Shown in pieces: positions 1-8,100 of a DNA stretch of 9,813 nucleotides. The notes below the pieces were generated by a model, which was given only the letters and a program-made list of their open reading frames with translations, was not told the DNA's origin and ran no database searches. Location: contig JAHFBU010000020.1 in assembly GCA_023249795.1 (NCBI GenBank), forward strand, positions 1 to 9,813, read 5' to 3'. Positions within the stretch are counted from its first letter, which is position 1. Every line of letters begins with the position of its first letter. Made by a program: the position numbers and the translations under genes. The DNA is from Syntrophaceae bacterium (GTDB taxonomy: Bacteria > Desulfobacterota > Syntrophia > Syntrophales > UBA5619).

Positions 1-1280
1 GTCCCGGAGAAGAGAACCGTCTCCTGCGGCACGATTCCGATCAGGGCGAGGAGCGAGTCCTGCTTGAGCCGGCGGATGTCGATCCCGTCGATGACTATCC
101 TGCCGGCGGTCACGTCGTAAAAACGTGGCACGAGGTTGACCAGCGTCGATTTTCCCGAGCCGGTCGATCCCAGGAAGGCGACGGTCCGGCCCGGCTCGAT
201 GGTCAGGTCGATCCCCTCCAGAACGGGTTCGGCGTGGTCGCCCCGGTAGTGGAAGGAGACATTTTCGAAGACCAGCCTTCCCTCCGCGGGTTCGGGCAGG
301 GCGATCGCATCCGGCGCGTCCCGGACATCCGGAACGGTGTCCAGGACCTCGTTGACCCGTTTGGCCGAAGCGATTCCGCCGGCCCAGATGTTCGACAGGA
401 TGGTCATCATGATGAGCGGCGTCATGGTCGTCAGCAGGTAGTTCGTGAAGGCGACGATCTGGCCGACGGAGAGATCCCCCCGGACGGACTGGATCCCGCC
501 GGCCCAGATGACGATGACCATGCCGATGTTGACGCACATCGTCAGGACGGGCGACATGGTCGAGACGATTTGCAGCATCCGCACCGATTGGCCGGTGTAG
601 GCCTCGTTTGTCTTTTCGAATCGTTCGCCTTCGAAGTCGGCCCGCACAAAGGACTTGACCAGCCGCACCCCGGAGACGTTCTCCTGCAGGACGGTGTTGA
701 GCGCGTCAAGCTTCTGCTGTACCGACCTGAAGAGCGGCTCCATCCGGATGACGAAAATAACGATGATTGCGGAGGTGACCATCAGAAGCGGCAGCAGGAT
801 CAGGGCCAGCCGCGGGCTGGTGCTTACCATGAGGATGAGGCTGCCGACCATCAGAAGCGGGGCGCGCGTCCCGATTCGAAGCGAAACCAGCGCCACCCGT
901 TGAACGGCGCTTGCGTCGCTGGTGAGACGCACCATCAGTCGGCCGGTCTTCTGTTCATCGAGATTGGCGAAGGAGAAGGTCTGTATCCGGTTGAAAAGCG
1001 CATCGCGCAGGTCGCGGGCCAGGCCTTCGGCGACCTGGACGGAGAGGATGTAGTTGCCGACGGCGAAGAGCGTGCTCACCAGAGAGATGCCGAGCATCAG
1101 GAGAGAGGTCATGATGACGACCCGCTGGTCGTGCCGGCCGATCCCCTCGTCGATGATCCGCTGGACGAGGCGGGGGATCGCCAGATCCATGAAGACCAGC
1201 GCGGTCAGCAGGGCCAGGGCCAGGACGGAGCGTTTCCAGTAGGGTTTGATGAAAGAGGCGAGTTTGAAAATCTGGTCCAT
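1..1280 (-). CDS. MsbA-type ABC exporter, membrane domain fused to ATPase domain (3' end outside window)
   Basis: Half-size ABC exporter that would dimerise in the inner membrane and use ATP to export a lipid or other hydrophobic substrate; the substrate cannot be told from sequence. 426 codons are visible. Residues 1 to about 320 are the transmembrane domain, with hydrophobic segments near 18-35, 55-78, 138-155, 162-178 and 245-262. The nucleotide-binding domain starts near 335 (LVFENVSFHYRG), followed by the Walker A motif GSTGSGKST at about 371-379. The Q-loop VPQETVLFSG is the last thing seen; signature, Walker B and H-loop lie beyond the edge. ATG at 1280 is the first possible start because an in-frame TGA lies three codons upstream. 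No clear Shine-Dalgarno is visible, and an inverted repeat ends about 9 bases before the start. It follows the 173-residue gene by 95 bases on the same strand, so co-transcription is possible. Confidence 0.93.
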   Translation of the reverse strand, partial: MDQIFKLASFIKPYWKRSVLALALLTALVFMDLAIPRLVQRIIDEGIGRHDQRVVIMTSLLMLGISLVSTLFAVGNYILSVQVAEGLARDLRDALFNRIQTFSFANLDEQKTGRLMVRLTSDASAVQRVALVSLRIGTRAPLLMVGSLILMVSTSPRLALILLPLLMVTSAIIVIFVIRMEPLFRSVQQKLDALNTVLQENVSGVRLVKSFVRADFEGERFEKTNEAYTGQSVRMLQIVSTMSPVLTMCVNIGMVIVIWAGGIQSVRGDLSVGQIVAFTNYLLTTMTPLIMMTILSNIWAGGIASAKRVNEVLDTVPDVRDAPDAIALPEPAEGRLVFENVSFHYRGDHAEPVLEGIDLTIEPGRTVAFLGSTGSGKSTLVNLVPRFYDVTAGRIVIDGIDIRRLKQDSLLALIGIVPQETVLFSG

Positions 1281-1289
1281 TGCGCGTCA

Positions 1290-1332
1290 CCGGGGTCTTG
1301 AGTGTGTCGTTGAATACAACCATCGACCCCGG
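1290..1332. repeat. 8-bp inverted repeat just upstream of the ABC exporter start
   Basis: CCGGGGTC at 1290-1297 and its exact complement GACCCCGG at 1325-1332 enclose a 27-base loop. In the transcript the hairpin would end about 9 bases before the exporter ATG, where a ribosome binding site is expected but not obvious. No run of U follows, so it does not look like a normal intrinsic terminator. A role in translation control or mRNA processing is only a guess. Confidence 0.4.
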
Positions 1333-1375
1333 ATTGTCCAGCACTTTGGCTAAGAGCCGCCCATGGAGATGCGAG

Positions 1376-1897
1376 TCACCCCGCACTCCCGGGATCATCC
1401 CATTGACCGGCCATCGCCAGGAGGACCGAAGAGACGGCCTGTTTGTGTTCCAGCATCAACAGGCGGGCGACCTGGCCGGGTTCGAAAAGGAGCTCGCCCA
1501 ATCCCTGTTCATCGATTTCAAGAAGCACCGCCAGAACCCGCGGCCCATGACGATGCAAGAGCAGGTCTATATGCCGATAAAAGCGTTCAGCTCCGTCATT
1601 CGCAAGCAGCAGCAGCCGGGAAACACGTACACCGCGCGGCACGCCGCTCTGCCGGTCCGCCATCAGCAGGCCCCGCTCCTCCGCGGCAAGCGTGCGTTCC
1701 GCGTTCTCCAGGCTGCGCACCACCCGTCCGGCGCTGTGTGCGCTCCGCAGTGCCTCCGCCAGCGCCAAGGTCATCCCGGCCATCGGTAGCCGCATCTCAC
1801 TTCCCTTCCACAGCAGCCGGGTGTGCGTGGTCAGGTTGCGCAACAACTGCGGCCCTCGCGGATCGGACTCGACCGACTTCGGCAAACGTAAGGACAT
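1376..1897 (-). CDS. Unassigned 173-residue soluble protein
   Basis: I cannot assign a function. The protein has no signal peptide or transmembrane segment and looks mostly helical, with many Leu, Arg and Glu. The stretch at about 45-115 (MTLALAEALRSAH, then LENAERTLAAEERGLLMADR) suggests a coiled or helical-hairpin core. A conserved-looking block follows: SRLLLLANDGAERFYRHID at about 93-111, and later LFEPGQVARLLMLEHKQAV. The start at 1897 has a good Shine-Dalgarno (GGAGG four bases upstream), which with normal codon use supports a real gene. Similar small proteins of unknown function seem familiar from deltaproteobacterial genomes, but this is memory and not a search. It lies between a methyltransferase gene tail and the ABC exporter; it may share a transcript with the exporter. 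Confidence 0.75.
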   Translation of the reverse strand: MSLRLPKSVESDPRGPQLLRNLTTHTRLLWKGSEMRLPMAGMTLALAEALRSAHSAGRVVRSLENAERTLAAEERGLLMADRQSGVPRGVRVSRLLLLANDGAERFYRHIDLLLHRHGPRVLAVLLEIDEQGLGELLFEPGQVARLLMLEHKQAVSSVLLAMAGQWDDPGSAG

Positions 1898-1952
1898 GCT
1901 TCCTCCATAATCAGCTTTGTTCTGTATGTTTCAGGTTTGATCTTTTGTGGCT

Positions 1953-2007
1953 TTATGCCACCTTGAACACCTTCCTCACCTCATCCCCAAAGGATTGATC
2001 ACCTTCG
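1953..2007 (-). pseudogene. Frameshifted C-terminal tail of a Mod-type DNA methyltransferase gene
   Basis: Read on the minus strand, this short segment encodes AKVINPLG and then, after a one-base shift in a run of G near 1985, DEVRKVFKVA followed by TAA at 1955-1953. Adenine methyltransferases of type III (Mod) and related systems commonly end in a motif close to KVINHLGDEVMKVFRV, so this is the end of such a gene with one G missing. It begins within about 20 bases of the patatin stop codon. The matching upstream piece of a Mod gene lies at 9551-9780, on the far side of the whole cyclase-patatin-TPR block. Too short to be functional. Recognition rests on my memory of the family motif. Confidence 0.65.
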
Positions 2008-2021
2008 CCGGGACCGCGTTT

Positions 2022-3407
2022 CTAAAAGGCCTCCTGCATGAATTCCCTGAAATCCGGATTTTCCTCCAGAAGACGCCCGCCGGCCTCGATCAGCTTTTCA
2101 ACCTGCTCTTGGGTCAACGAAAAAGAGGTGGGCAGGCCATTGAAATAGGCCCTCTCCGATGGGTTTGGCAATCCGTCGAAACTCACATCGACGACGCCGA
2201 GCTTCATATCGCCCCCGGCAAGCGACGGGATCCGGTAGCCGTCGGAGGCATGACGATCCAGCAAGGTCTGGCAGTCTTGGTTGACCCCCTGCATCCGGAG
2301 CCGCTCTTCGATCAGGTTTCGGAACCCCTCCACGGTTTCGAAGGCGTAGTTGTCCATCGAAATGGTGCAGGTCTTGTAGGCCACCTTCGCAAGGGAGGGC
2401 GGGCTTTCACTACGGTCCAGTTTTTCGGGGCTCTCCGTCTTGGCGTTTACGACGATGACCAGGAACCGTTTGATCCTGCCGTCGTTGATCCGGGCGCGAA
2501 TCCCTTTTCTCAGATAGAGGTCGTAAACCGCCCGGAGCCCCAGATTGTCGGAGAGCCCCCCGTCCATGAGGTGGACGTAGGGGTGATTGGCCGCATCCGC
2601 ATAGAGGGCGTTGCTGCTTGCGGCCTGGTACCGCCGTCGGTTGAGCCAGTAGTCTTCGAGGGCCAGTCTATCCTCCTCGGTCAGTTTCTTCCCGGCGGGG
2701 TAGGGATAGTTGACGAGGCTCAGCGGCGCAAGCAGGAAGGGGAAGGCCGAGGAGGCCGCCACCGCCCGGGCGATCGGGAAGGAGAGGATCTCCGAACCGA
2801 GATAGCGGAACTGATCGCCGGTGAATTCGAAGCGGGCGCCGTCCTGGAGGTTGGTGGCATTGACGATCAGAAAGGGCCGCCGGCCGCGGGACGCAAGCTC
2901 CCCGAAGGTTGCGGAGGCGAAGATCGACCGGTCGTACAGCTCGGCGGCGAGGTCGATCCGGCTGAACCAGGGGGAGGCCAGACGGAACCAGTTGACGGGG
3001 TTCGCGACCTCCCCCGCAAGCTCGCCCTGGATATTCCGATCCAGAAAGTCCTTCCGGAAATCGGTGAAGATGCGATCCCCGAACAGGGCGTAGTAGGCGC
3101 CGGTGAACGACCCTCCGGAGACGGTGGAGATCACATCGACCTCGTCCAGAAGCGTCCGGTTCCTGCCGGGCAGTTTGATCCGCCTCATTTTTTCGAGGAC
3201 CCCGTAGGCGAGGGCGGCCGCCCGCGTCCCGCCGCCGGAGAAGGTCAGGACGACGAAGGTCTCGTCGGCGTCGGGAGGCTGCGTGCATTTTTCGAAGCTG
3301 TATCCCTCCTGCCGGATCGGCTGGTTGAGCGGATAGTGCGCGCAGCCGGCAAAGAGAAGCAGTGTGGGAACGAGGCCAAAACAAAGAAGGCGGCTAAATC
3401 TTTTCAA
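2022..3407 (-). CDS. Patatin-like phospholipase, predicted lipoprotein
   Basis: Predicted lipid acyl hydrolase anchored in the envelope. Residues 7-22 form a lipoprotein signal with lipobox FAGC (Cys22 would be lipidated); Ala at +2 favours the outer membrane. Patatin motifs are in order: oxyanion-hole SGGGTR at 57-62, nucleophile in STVSGGS (Ser97), the ASSAFP block at 219-224, and the catalytic Asp in MDGGLSDN (Asp282). The nucleophile elbow has Thr in place of the first Gly of GxSxG, as in several bacterial patatin-like lipoproteins. At 461 residues it is longer than the bare patatin fold; the extra part is the C-terminal 320-461. The start is TTG at 3407, chosen because AGGAAGG lies six bases upstream and the lipoprotein signal begins there. 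It overlaps the end of the small PEGA-like gene by 14 bases, so the two are probably translated together. Confidence 0.9.
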   Translation of the reverse strand: MKRFSRLLCFGLVPTLLLFAGCAHYPLNQPIRQEGYSFEKCTQPPDADETFVVLTFSGGGTRAAALAYGVLEKMRRIKLPGRNRTLLDEVDVISTVSGGSFTGAYYALFGDRIFTDFRKDFLDRNIQGELAGEVANPVNWFRLASPWFSRIDLAAELYDRSIFASATFGELASRGRRPFLIVNATNLQDGARFEFTGDQFRYLGSEILSFPIARAVAASSAFPFLLAPLSLVNYPYPAGKKLTEEDRLALEDYWLNRRRYQAASSNALYADAANHPYVHLMDGGLSDNLGLRAVYDLYLRKGIRARINDGRIKRFLVIVVNAKTESPEKLDRSESPPSLAKVAYKTCTISMDNYAFETVEGFRNLIEERLRMQGVNQDCQTLLDRHASDGYRIPSLAGGDMKLGVVDVSFDGLPNPSERAYFNGLPTSFSLTQEQVEKLIEAGGRLLEENPDFREFMQEAF

Positions 3408-3612
3408 AGGCCACCTTCCTGGGCTTGAGCGGCGTCGTCTTTTTCAGGATGACCTTGATCAGGGGAGGGGCAAAATCGGCCGGCGGCGGCGAAAGGCTGA
3501 TTTTGTGTGTCCCCTTTTCCACCTCCAGGACATGATTGGTTCGCCCCTGTCTCACCCCGTCGATCACCACGCCCCTGTCTTCATCCCCGAACCGGACCAG
3601 CAGGTATTCCAT
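3394..3612 (-). CDS. Small PEGA-like protein (72 residues)
   Basis: Short beta-rich protein that resembles a single PEGA-type domain: VVIDGVRQGRTNHVLEVEKG at 15-34, leading into THKISLS, matches the general pattern 'vDG...GkTn..l.v..GtH.v.l' of such domains. No signal peptide, so it is probably cytoplasmic unless carried by a partner. A clear AGGAG lies upstream of the ATG at 3612. It overlaps the downstream patatin gene by 14 bases, which suggests translational coupling and a shared role. The 5' end with its leader is duplicated at 4981-5034 and an internal piece recurs at 9790-9813, so this gene belongs to a repeated family in the genome. The PEGA assignment is from pattern only; the molecular role is unknown. 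Confidence 0.75.
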   Translation of the reverse strand: MEYLLVRFGDEDRGVVIDGVRQGRTNHVLEVEKGTHKISLSPPPADFAPPLIKVILKKTTPLKPRKVAFEKI

Positions 3613-3706
3613 AACCGCTCCTAACGTCTCGTGTTCGCCTACAGCTCCGCGATTCTCGGTTTAGAATTTTAGTATTGATTAAGCTTTGAACTGTGTTTGC
3701 GTGAGG

Positions 3707-4837
3707 TTATGGCTCGGAACAAATCCTGTCTTTTCCGGCGTTCTTCGCCTGATACATGAGTTCGTCAACCCGGCGAACGAAGTTCACCATGTCTTCCTGC
3801 GGCTGATACTGAGAAATCCCGATGCTCATCGTTAAATGGGCGCTTTTATCCGGCACAGGCGTGAAGCGCTCTTTCTTGAACTCCGTCCTGATTCTGTCCG
3901 CCACGATGATGCCATCAGGAACTCTTGTCATGGGCAGAAGAACGATAAATTCTTCCCCGCCATATCGATATGCGGAATCCGGTTTGCGGAGGCATTCTTT
4001 CACCACCTGGCCGAGCCGTGATAAGGCATTATCTCCCATGATATGGCCGTATTTGTCATTAAATTGCTTGAAATTGTCGAGATCGAGAAACACAAGGGCC
4101 AGCGGCTGATCATAGCGGTTCGCACGATCGATCTCCACTTTCAACTGATGGAACAAATATCTGGAATTGTAAAGCTGGGTAAGGTTATCGATAATGCTCA
4201 GTTCACGGTATTTCTTTTCACTTTCCCTCAACTCTTCACAGGCCTCGGTCAGCTTCTCATTGGCCTCCTTGAGTGCGATATCGACCTTTTCCATTTTCTT
4301 CTTCTGCTGCCTTAAATTGATCCCAAGACGATGGGTAACCATGGCAACAATGATTGGGTAAACCCCCAACATCGGAATGCATGCCAGGACGTTCAATGTG
4401 GTCGACTCCGTCCGTATATTCAACCCGTAAAGGAATATGCCTAACAGGAGGCCTGCCAGTTGTGCAAGCATGCCTTTTATAAACAGACGGACTCCACCAA
4501 CAGAAATATTATCCGTGCTCAACATGCCAATGACAGTGGCACTCGGCAGTAAATTGAACGACATCAGAGGAATCCATATGCCGCCAAGAAATGAATCGAT
4601 CAACAGATTCCTTATTTCGGCCCTGTAGGGATTGCGGCTTTTTTTTGCCGTGAAATAGGCAATATGCGGCCAGATAAAGCCATTGGCTGCCAGCCCCAGC
4701 CAAACCGGGGCAGGCATACCGTTTTGAATGAAAACCGAAGCCACGCAGACGAATCCCAAGCCCAACCCGATCATTCGGGGGACGTATAATCGCTTTACAA
4801 AGACTTTTCCTTTCGCGTCTCTCTCTTGTATATTCAT
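3707..4837 (-). CDS. MASE2-GGDEF diguanylate cyclase
   Basis: Membrane-bound enzyme that joins two GTP into c-di-GMP. Residues about 15-170 form a MASE2-type sensor with about five or six membrane helices; the start KRLYVPRMIGLGLGFVCVAS and the block AEIRNLLIDSFLGGIW are typical of MASE2, the sensor of E. coli DgcC (AdrA). A coiled linker spans about 176-212. The GGDEF domain follows: DNLTQLYN at 217-224, metal-binding LDLDNFKQFND at 251-261, and active site GGEEF at 293-297, which is an allowed active variant. The inhibitory I-site RKPD (284-287) sits five residues before GGEEF, so product feedback is expected. ATG at 4837 has a short GGAG upstream. The gene is visibly richer in A+T than the exporter and patatin genes, which may point to a different origin. 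Confidence 0.93.
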   Translation of the reverse strand: MNIQERDAKGKVFVKRLYVPRMIGLGLGFVCVASVFIQNGMPAPVWLGLAANGFIWPHIAYFTAKKSRNPYRAEIRNLLIDSFLGGIWIPLMSFNLLPSATVIGMLSTDNISVGGVRLFIKGMLAQLAGLLLGIFLYGLNIRTESTTLNVLACIPMLGVYPIIVAMVTHRLGINLRQQKKKMEKVDIALKEANEKLTEACEELRESEKKYRELSIIDNLTQLYNSRYLFHQLKVEIDRANRYDQPLALVFLDLDNFKQFNDKYGHIMGDNALSRLGQVVKECLRKPDSAYRYGGEEFIVLLPMTRVPDGIIVADRIRTEFKKERFTPVPDKSAHLTMSIGISQYQPQEDMVNFVRRVDELMYQAKNAGKDRICSEP

Positions 4838-4884
4838 AAGCTCCGATGAGTTATAAGCTTAATTGTATGATGGGTTCTTTCATA

Positions 4885-5004
4885 TTACCATTTTTGCGCC
4901 GAAGGCGTTTTCACTTTGGATATATCTGGATCGGCATAATATCGCAAGCGACTTCCCAATCCTGAAAAAAACGGTCCTACGAACCGGACCAGCAGGTATT
5001 CCAT
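4885..5004 (-). pseudogene. Truncated copy of the small PEGA-like gene (first 8 codons)
   Basis: ATG at 5004 begins with MEYLLVRF, identical in DNA and protein to the first 8 codons of the intact gene at 3612. After the eighth codon (4981) the sequence is unrelated: 31 further residues are read before TAA at 4885. The leader is also duplicated: 46 of 54 bases match between 4981-5034 and 3589-3642 without a gap, including an AGGAG ribosome binding site. The first 26 bases match perfectly. So a gene start with its signal was copied or left behind, then cut at 4980/4981. A 39-residue product could still be translated but is unlikely to fold as the family does. Confidence 0.75.
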
Positions 5005-5164
5005 AAAGTCTCCTTGGGTCTTGTGTTCACCTACGAACAAGCAGCCATATGGTGGCGCAAATCGGCATATCGGGCCGGTCGGTAGCTCAGTGTGCGGCCG
5101 CGAAAATCGTTTCGGGGTCTTCGGCGCTCATCGGCGGCCTCATCGGTTGGGTCCTGTCCTGACC

Positions 5165-5184
5165 GGAATCTGTCCCCAGATTCC
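5165..5184. repeat. Perfect 8-bp hairpin right after the TPR gene stop
   Basis: GGAATCTG at 5165-5172 and its exact complement CAGATTCC at 5177-5184 flank a four-base TCCC loop. On the minus strand it starts 8 bases after the TPR stop codon, the usual place for a 3'-end hairpin. No U-run follows, so it is a poor intrinsic terminator. The core around GGGGACAG resembles small palindromes of the REP type that are scattered in many proteobacteria. Which of the two it is cannot be decided from one copy. Confidence 0.55.
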
Positions 5185-5191
5185 AGGCGAC

Positions 5192-8100
5192 CTAATTTCT
5201 AACGGTCTTCAGTGCTTCGAACTGCCCGCCTAGTTTGTTCATGAAGTCTCCAAGGCTCTGAAAGCCATTGGCGCGCAGCGTCTGCTCGGCGTCGGCGATG
5301 GCTTTGGGATCGCGGCGATTCGGGTCGGCCAGCAGTTTCTTGTTCACCTCGATCACAGCGTTCATTCCGTTCTGTACCGAAGGGGGTAGGTTGCCGACGT
5401 TCAACTTCTGTTCGGTATAACCCTTACGGATGCTGTCAAGTTCCTTCACCGCCTTCTGCGCCTGGACGAAAGCCTCGGGCTTGAATTTCGCATCACTCAC
5501 CTTCATCTGGTACATGTGGCCGAGGGCCTGCGGATCCTTCAAGCGGGAGCCGGGCTGACCTGCCTTGACGCGGACGATATTAGGGACGATCTGGGCGTTC
5601 TCGAACTTCCCGCTCTGTGGGTTCCAGACCTTGGCCTGATCCATGAAGTCCGGGCTGGCCTCGCGATGAGCCTTGTCCGTCGCCAACTGCTGGTGGGCCT
5701 CAGCCCAGTGCTGCGCCGCCTCAGGGGAGTCCGTGGGGCCCCCTGTGGCGCGGGCAAAAGCCTGATAAGAGTAACTTTCCCACTGACGGCGATCCACCTC
5801 GATCCACTGCTCCTTACCCGTGCCGGAATCGCGGCCGGCATAGTAGCAGACGCGGTAATCGCGATCCGTATTGATACTGGAACCGTCTTGACCAGGGGTT
5901 CGGAACTCCATGACCTTGACCATCCGGTTCTTCATATCGGATACATGGTCCTTCACATAATTGACCACTTCGTTATCGTGCTGCTCGTAGACCGCCTTGC
6001 GGGTGTTGGAGAAACTTTCCCGTATCTCCGGCGGCGCATCCTTCAGGGCTCGGACCTGAGAAGGATCACGCATGATGGCAAGGACATCGTCGCGGTCGGC
6101 GTACAGCTTCCCTCCACGCGCGACCATGCTCTTACGTATGGTCCCGGCTGCATCGGACTCTCCAGGCCGAGCGGTCCCCGACAACTCCTTTCCGGTCTTG
6201 CTCGCCGGAGCCTGGGCAACGCTCTTTTGAACCTGTTCGTTCAGCCAGTTGGATAGTAGCCCGCTGCCCACCTCCCTGGAGGTGTTCTTCAGCGCTTCAA
6301 TGACGGTGGCACCGTTATAAAGATTCTTGCAGAAGTGGTAGCTGACATAGATGGCCCAGGCCTTGGCCTTGCTCTCCATGCCCATTTTCTCGAAGGTGCT
6401 GACATCAATTATTTTGCCTTCGATAATTCCCGGGATGGTGCTGAAGTTATCCCATAGCCAATCCTCGGGACTACGACCATCCTGGTAAGCGTTAATCGCA
6501 GATATGACCGAAGCCTTGAGGATGGAGGAGCCGGTCGCACCGTAGGGACCTGTCCATGTGCCGATCACTGCTCCAAAGGCCATGTTGCCGGCCCAGTCAG
6601 CCCATTCGAGCGTAACCGTGATACGGTCCGCCCAAGCTGCCTCGTCAGCGTAACCCTGGCCGCCCTCGCCGAGGGTCAGATCCACCGCACTTTGCCAGAT
6701 CTTTTCGCGCAGGAGATGCAACCCTTCGGCGCCGAGAGTTCTCTTCCGCTTGTCGAGCATCGCCTGCATTTGCGCACGGTAGTTGACCGGCACAAACTTG
6801 TTGATGACCTCCTGGCAGCGATCCAGTTCCAACTGCCAGTCAGCGCTGCCAGGGCCGTTCGATGTGGTGACAAGCCCCAAAGAGAAGATGGCGGTGAAGT
6901 TCTCCTCGTCGCGGCCAGTATAGGTGGCCTTGAAGTCGGCGCGAATGATGCGTCCATCGCCCGGAATTTCCTTGGCAAGGTGGAAGCGATAGATGCCGGT
7001 CGGGTCGTTCGAGGCGCGTATGCCGGCAAAGGACTGCTTCATCTGGCCTGCCTTCAATGCCTGCGCGGCCACGCTTTCCTCAGGCTCGATGGACTCTATC
7101 TTTATGGAGTTGCTCACCGCCTCCTTGCTGTTCACTATCTTCTTCGTCGCCGGGTCATATAGAAAGACGCGAAAATCCACATCCGTTGTCTTTCCTGATC
7201 CATCTGCCGCCACCCGGTAATAGTCTCCCTCCGGATCACGACCGACCGTCGTGGTAAAGAGCCCCTCTTGGGTGGCGACGATGTTCACGCGACGCTCGAC
7301 CGGATCCCTGCCCTGCTGTTCCGCGATGATGCGCAGGACCGAGGTCTCGCTGTTCGATGCGCCTGACGCCGGATCCAGGCCCGCCTCCCTGAGATTCAGC
7401 GTGACGGTCTTTCCTTCTGCAGGCTGGAACTGCGCCGCCGCCAAAGGACGATCCTTCTGTACATACTCGCTACGGAATTTCCATGGGTCCTTGCCGCCAT
7501 TTTCGATCTGAATCTTGACACTGGCCGTCTCCCCGGATTTGGCGACAAATTCCACTATGTCAGGTTCGGCGTCGATGATTGGGGTGTCTGGAATGGTGAG
7601 CGTGTAATCGCTTGCCAGAAGCCGGTCCTTGTCCTTGGTCTCGGCGCGAATGGTCAGCGTGGTCGGGGGTCTCGATGGGCCACGGACCGAGTCCGGATTC
7701 GAGGCATGGATGCGGATCACCTTCCATCCGTCACGCATCTCGTCCTTGCTCTTATCGATCCAGTCTGCTCCTTCACCTACTCCGGAGAAGACGATATCGG
7801 CGGTGGCCTCCGTGGTTGGCGAGGTATCATTCGGTCGGGCCTTGACCCGCGCCTCGAGAAGGACGCTATCCTTGCCGTCGGCTCGAAGTTCTTTCTGACC
7901 CGGTGGCGTTGTCCGGAACTCAATGCCATCTTCTTTCATGTCATCAACGGCTTGGTAATAGTATTCCGCCAGCGGCAAATTCGAATGGTCATAATATACG
8001 GAGACGGTGAAACCTCCCAGACCCCCGTTGTTGCAGGAGGCCATGGTGAAGGGTATCTCTTCCATCGGAAGATCCTTTGGGACCAGGTTATTGTACCGCC

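Larger units (their letters stand above)
4838..5191. other. 354-base region without an intact gene
   Basis: Lies between the TPR gene and the cyclase gene. From right to left it holds a perfect hairpin right behind the TPR stop, about 130 bases of G+C-rich sequence in which I recognise nothing firm, a 54-base duplicate of the start of the small PEGA-like gene (4981-5034), and an A+T-rich leader of the cyclase gene. A weak promoter-like pair for the cyclase (TTGCGA, 17 bases, TATATC, around 4917-4945 on the minus strand) matches consensus at only four of six bases in each box and is not listed separately. Confidence 0.6.

Noticed and set aside
234..1301. 355-residue open frame on the plus strand
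   Set aside because: Antisense of the ABC exporter; very rich in Asp, Gly, His and Arg with no recognisable domain.
955..1398. 147-residue minus-strand frame starting at the end of the 173-residue gene
   Set aside because: Most of it overlaps the ABC exporter in another frame and turns into Pro/Arg-rich shadow sequence. The first 40 residues lie in the gap but have no supporting motif.
1946..1960. 5-bp stem (GTGGC/GCCAC) over the methyltransferase tail stop as a terminator
   Set aside because: Short stem, and on the transcribed strand it is followed by A residues, not U.
1947..3428. 493-residue open frame on the plus strand
   Set aside because: It is the antisense of the patatin gene, which has a lipobox, all catalytic motifs and a good ribosome binding site. 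The plus-strand translation shows no domain and has the composition typical of a shadow of a G+C-rich gene.
2022..4837. CBASS-like defence pair (patatin effector plus nucleotide cyclase)
   Set aside because: The patatin is a secreted lipoprotein rather than a cytoplasmic effector such as CapV, and the cyclase is a membrane GGDEF enzyme, not a CD-NTase. The two are also separated by another gene.
5071..5140. Possible tRNA, because GGTAGCTCAG at 5081-5090 looks like a D-arm
   Set aside because: No T-arm GTTCGA-type motif, no matching acceptor stem and no anticodon arm at the right spacing.
5049..5162. 37-residue plus-strand ORF with a hydrophobic end (SSALIGGLIGWVLS)
   Set aside because: No ribosome binding site and no neighbour on that strand; the hydrophobic end alone is not enough to call a small membrane peptide.
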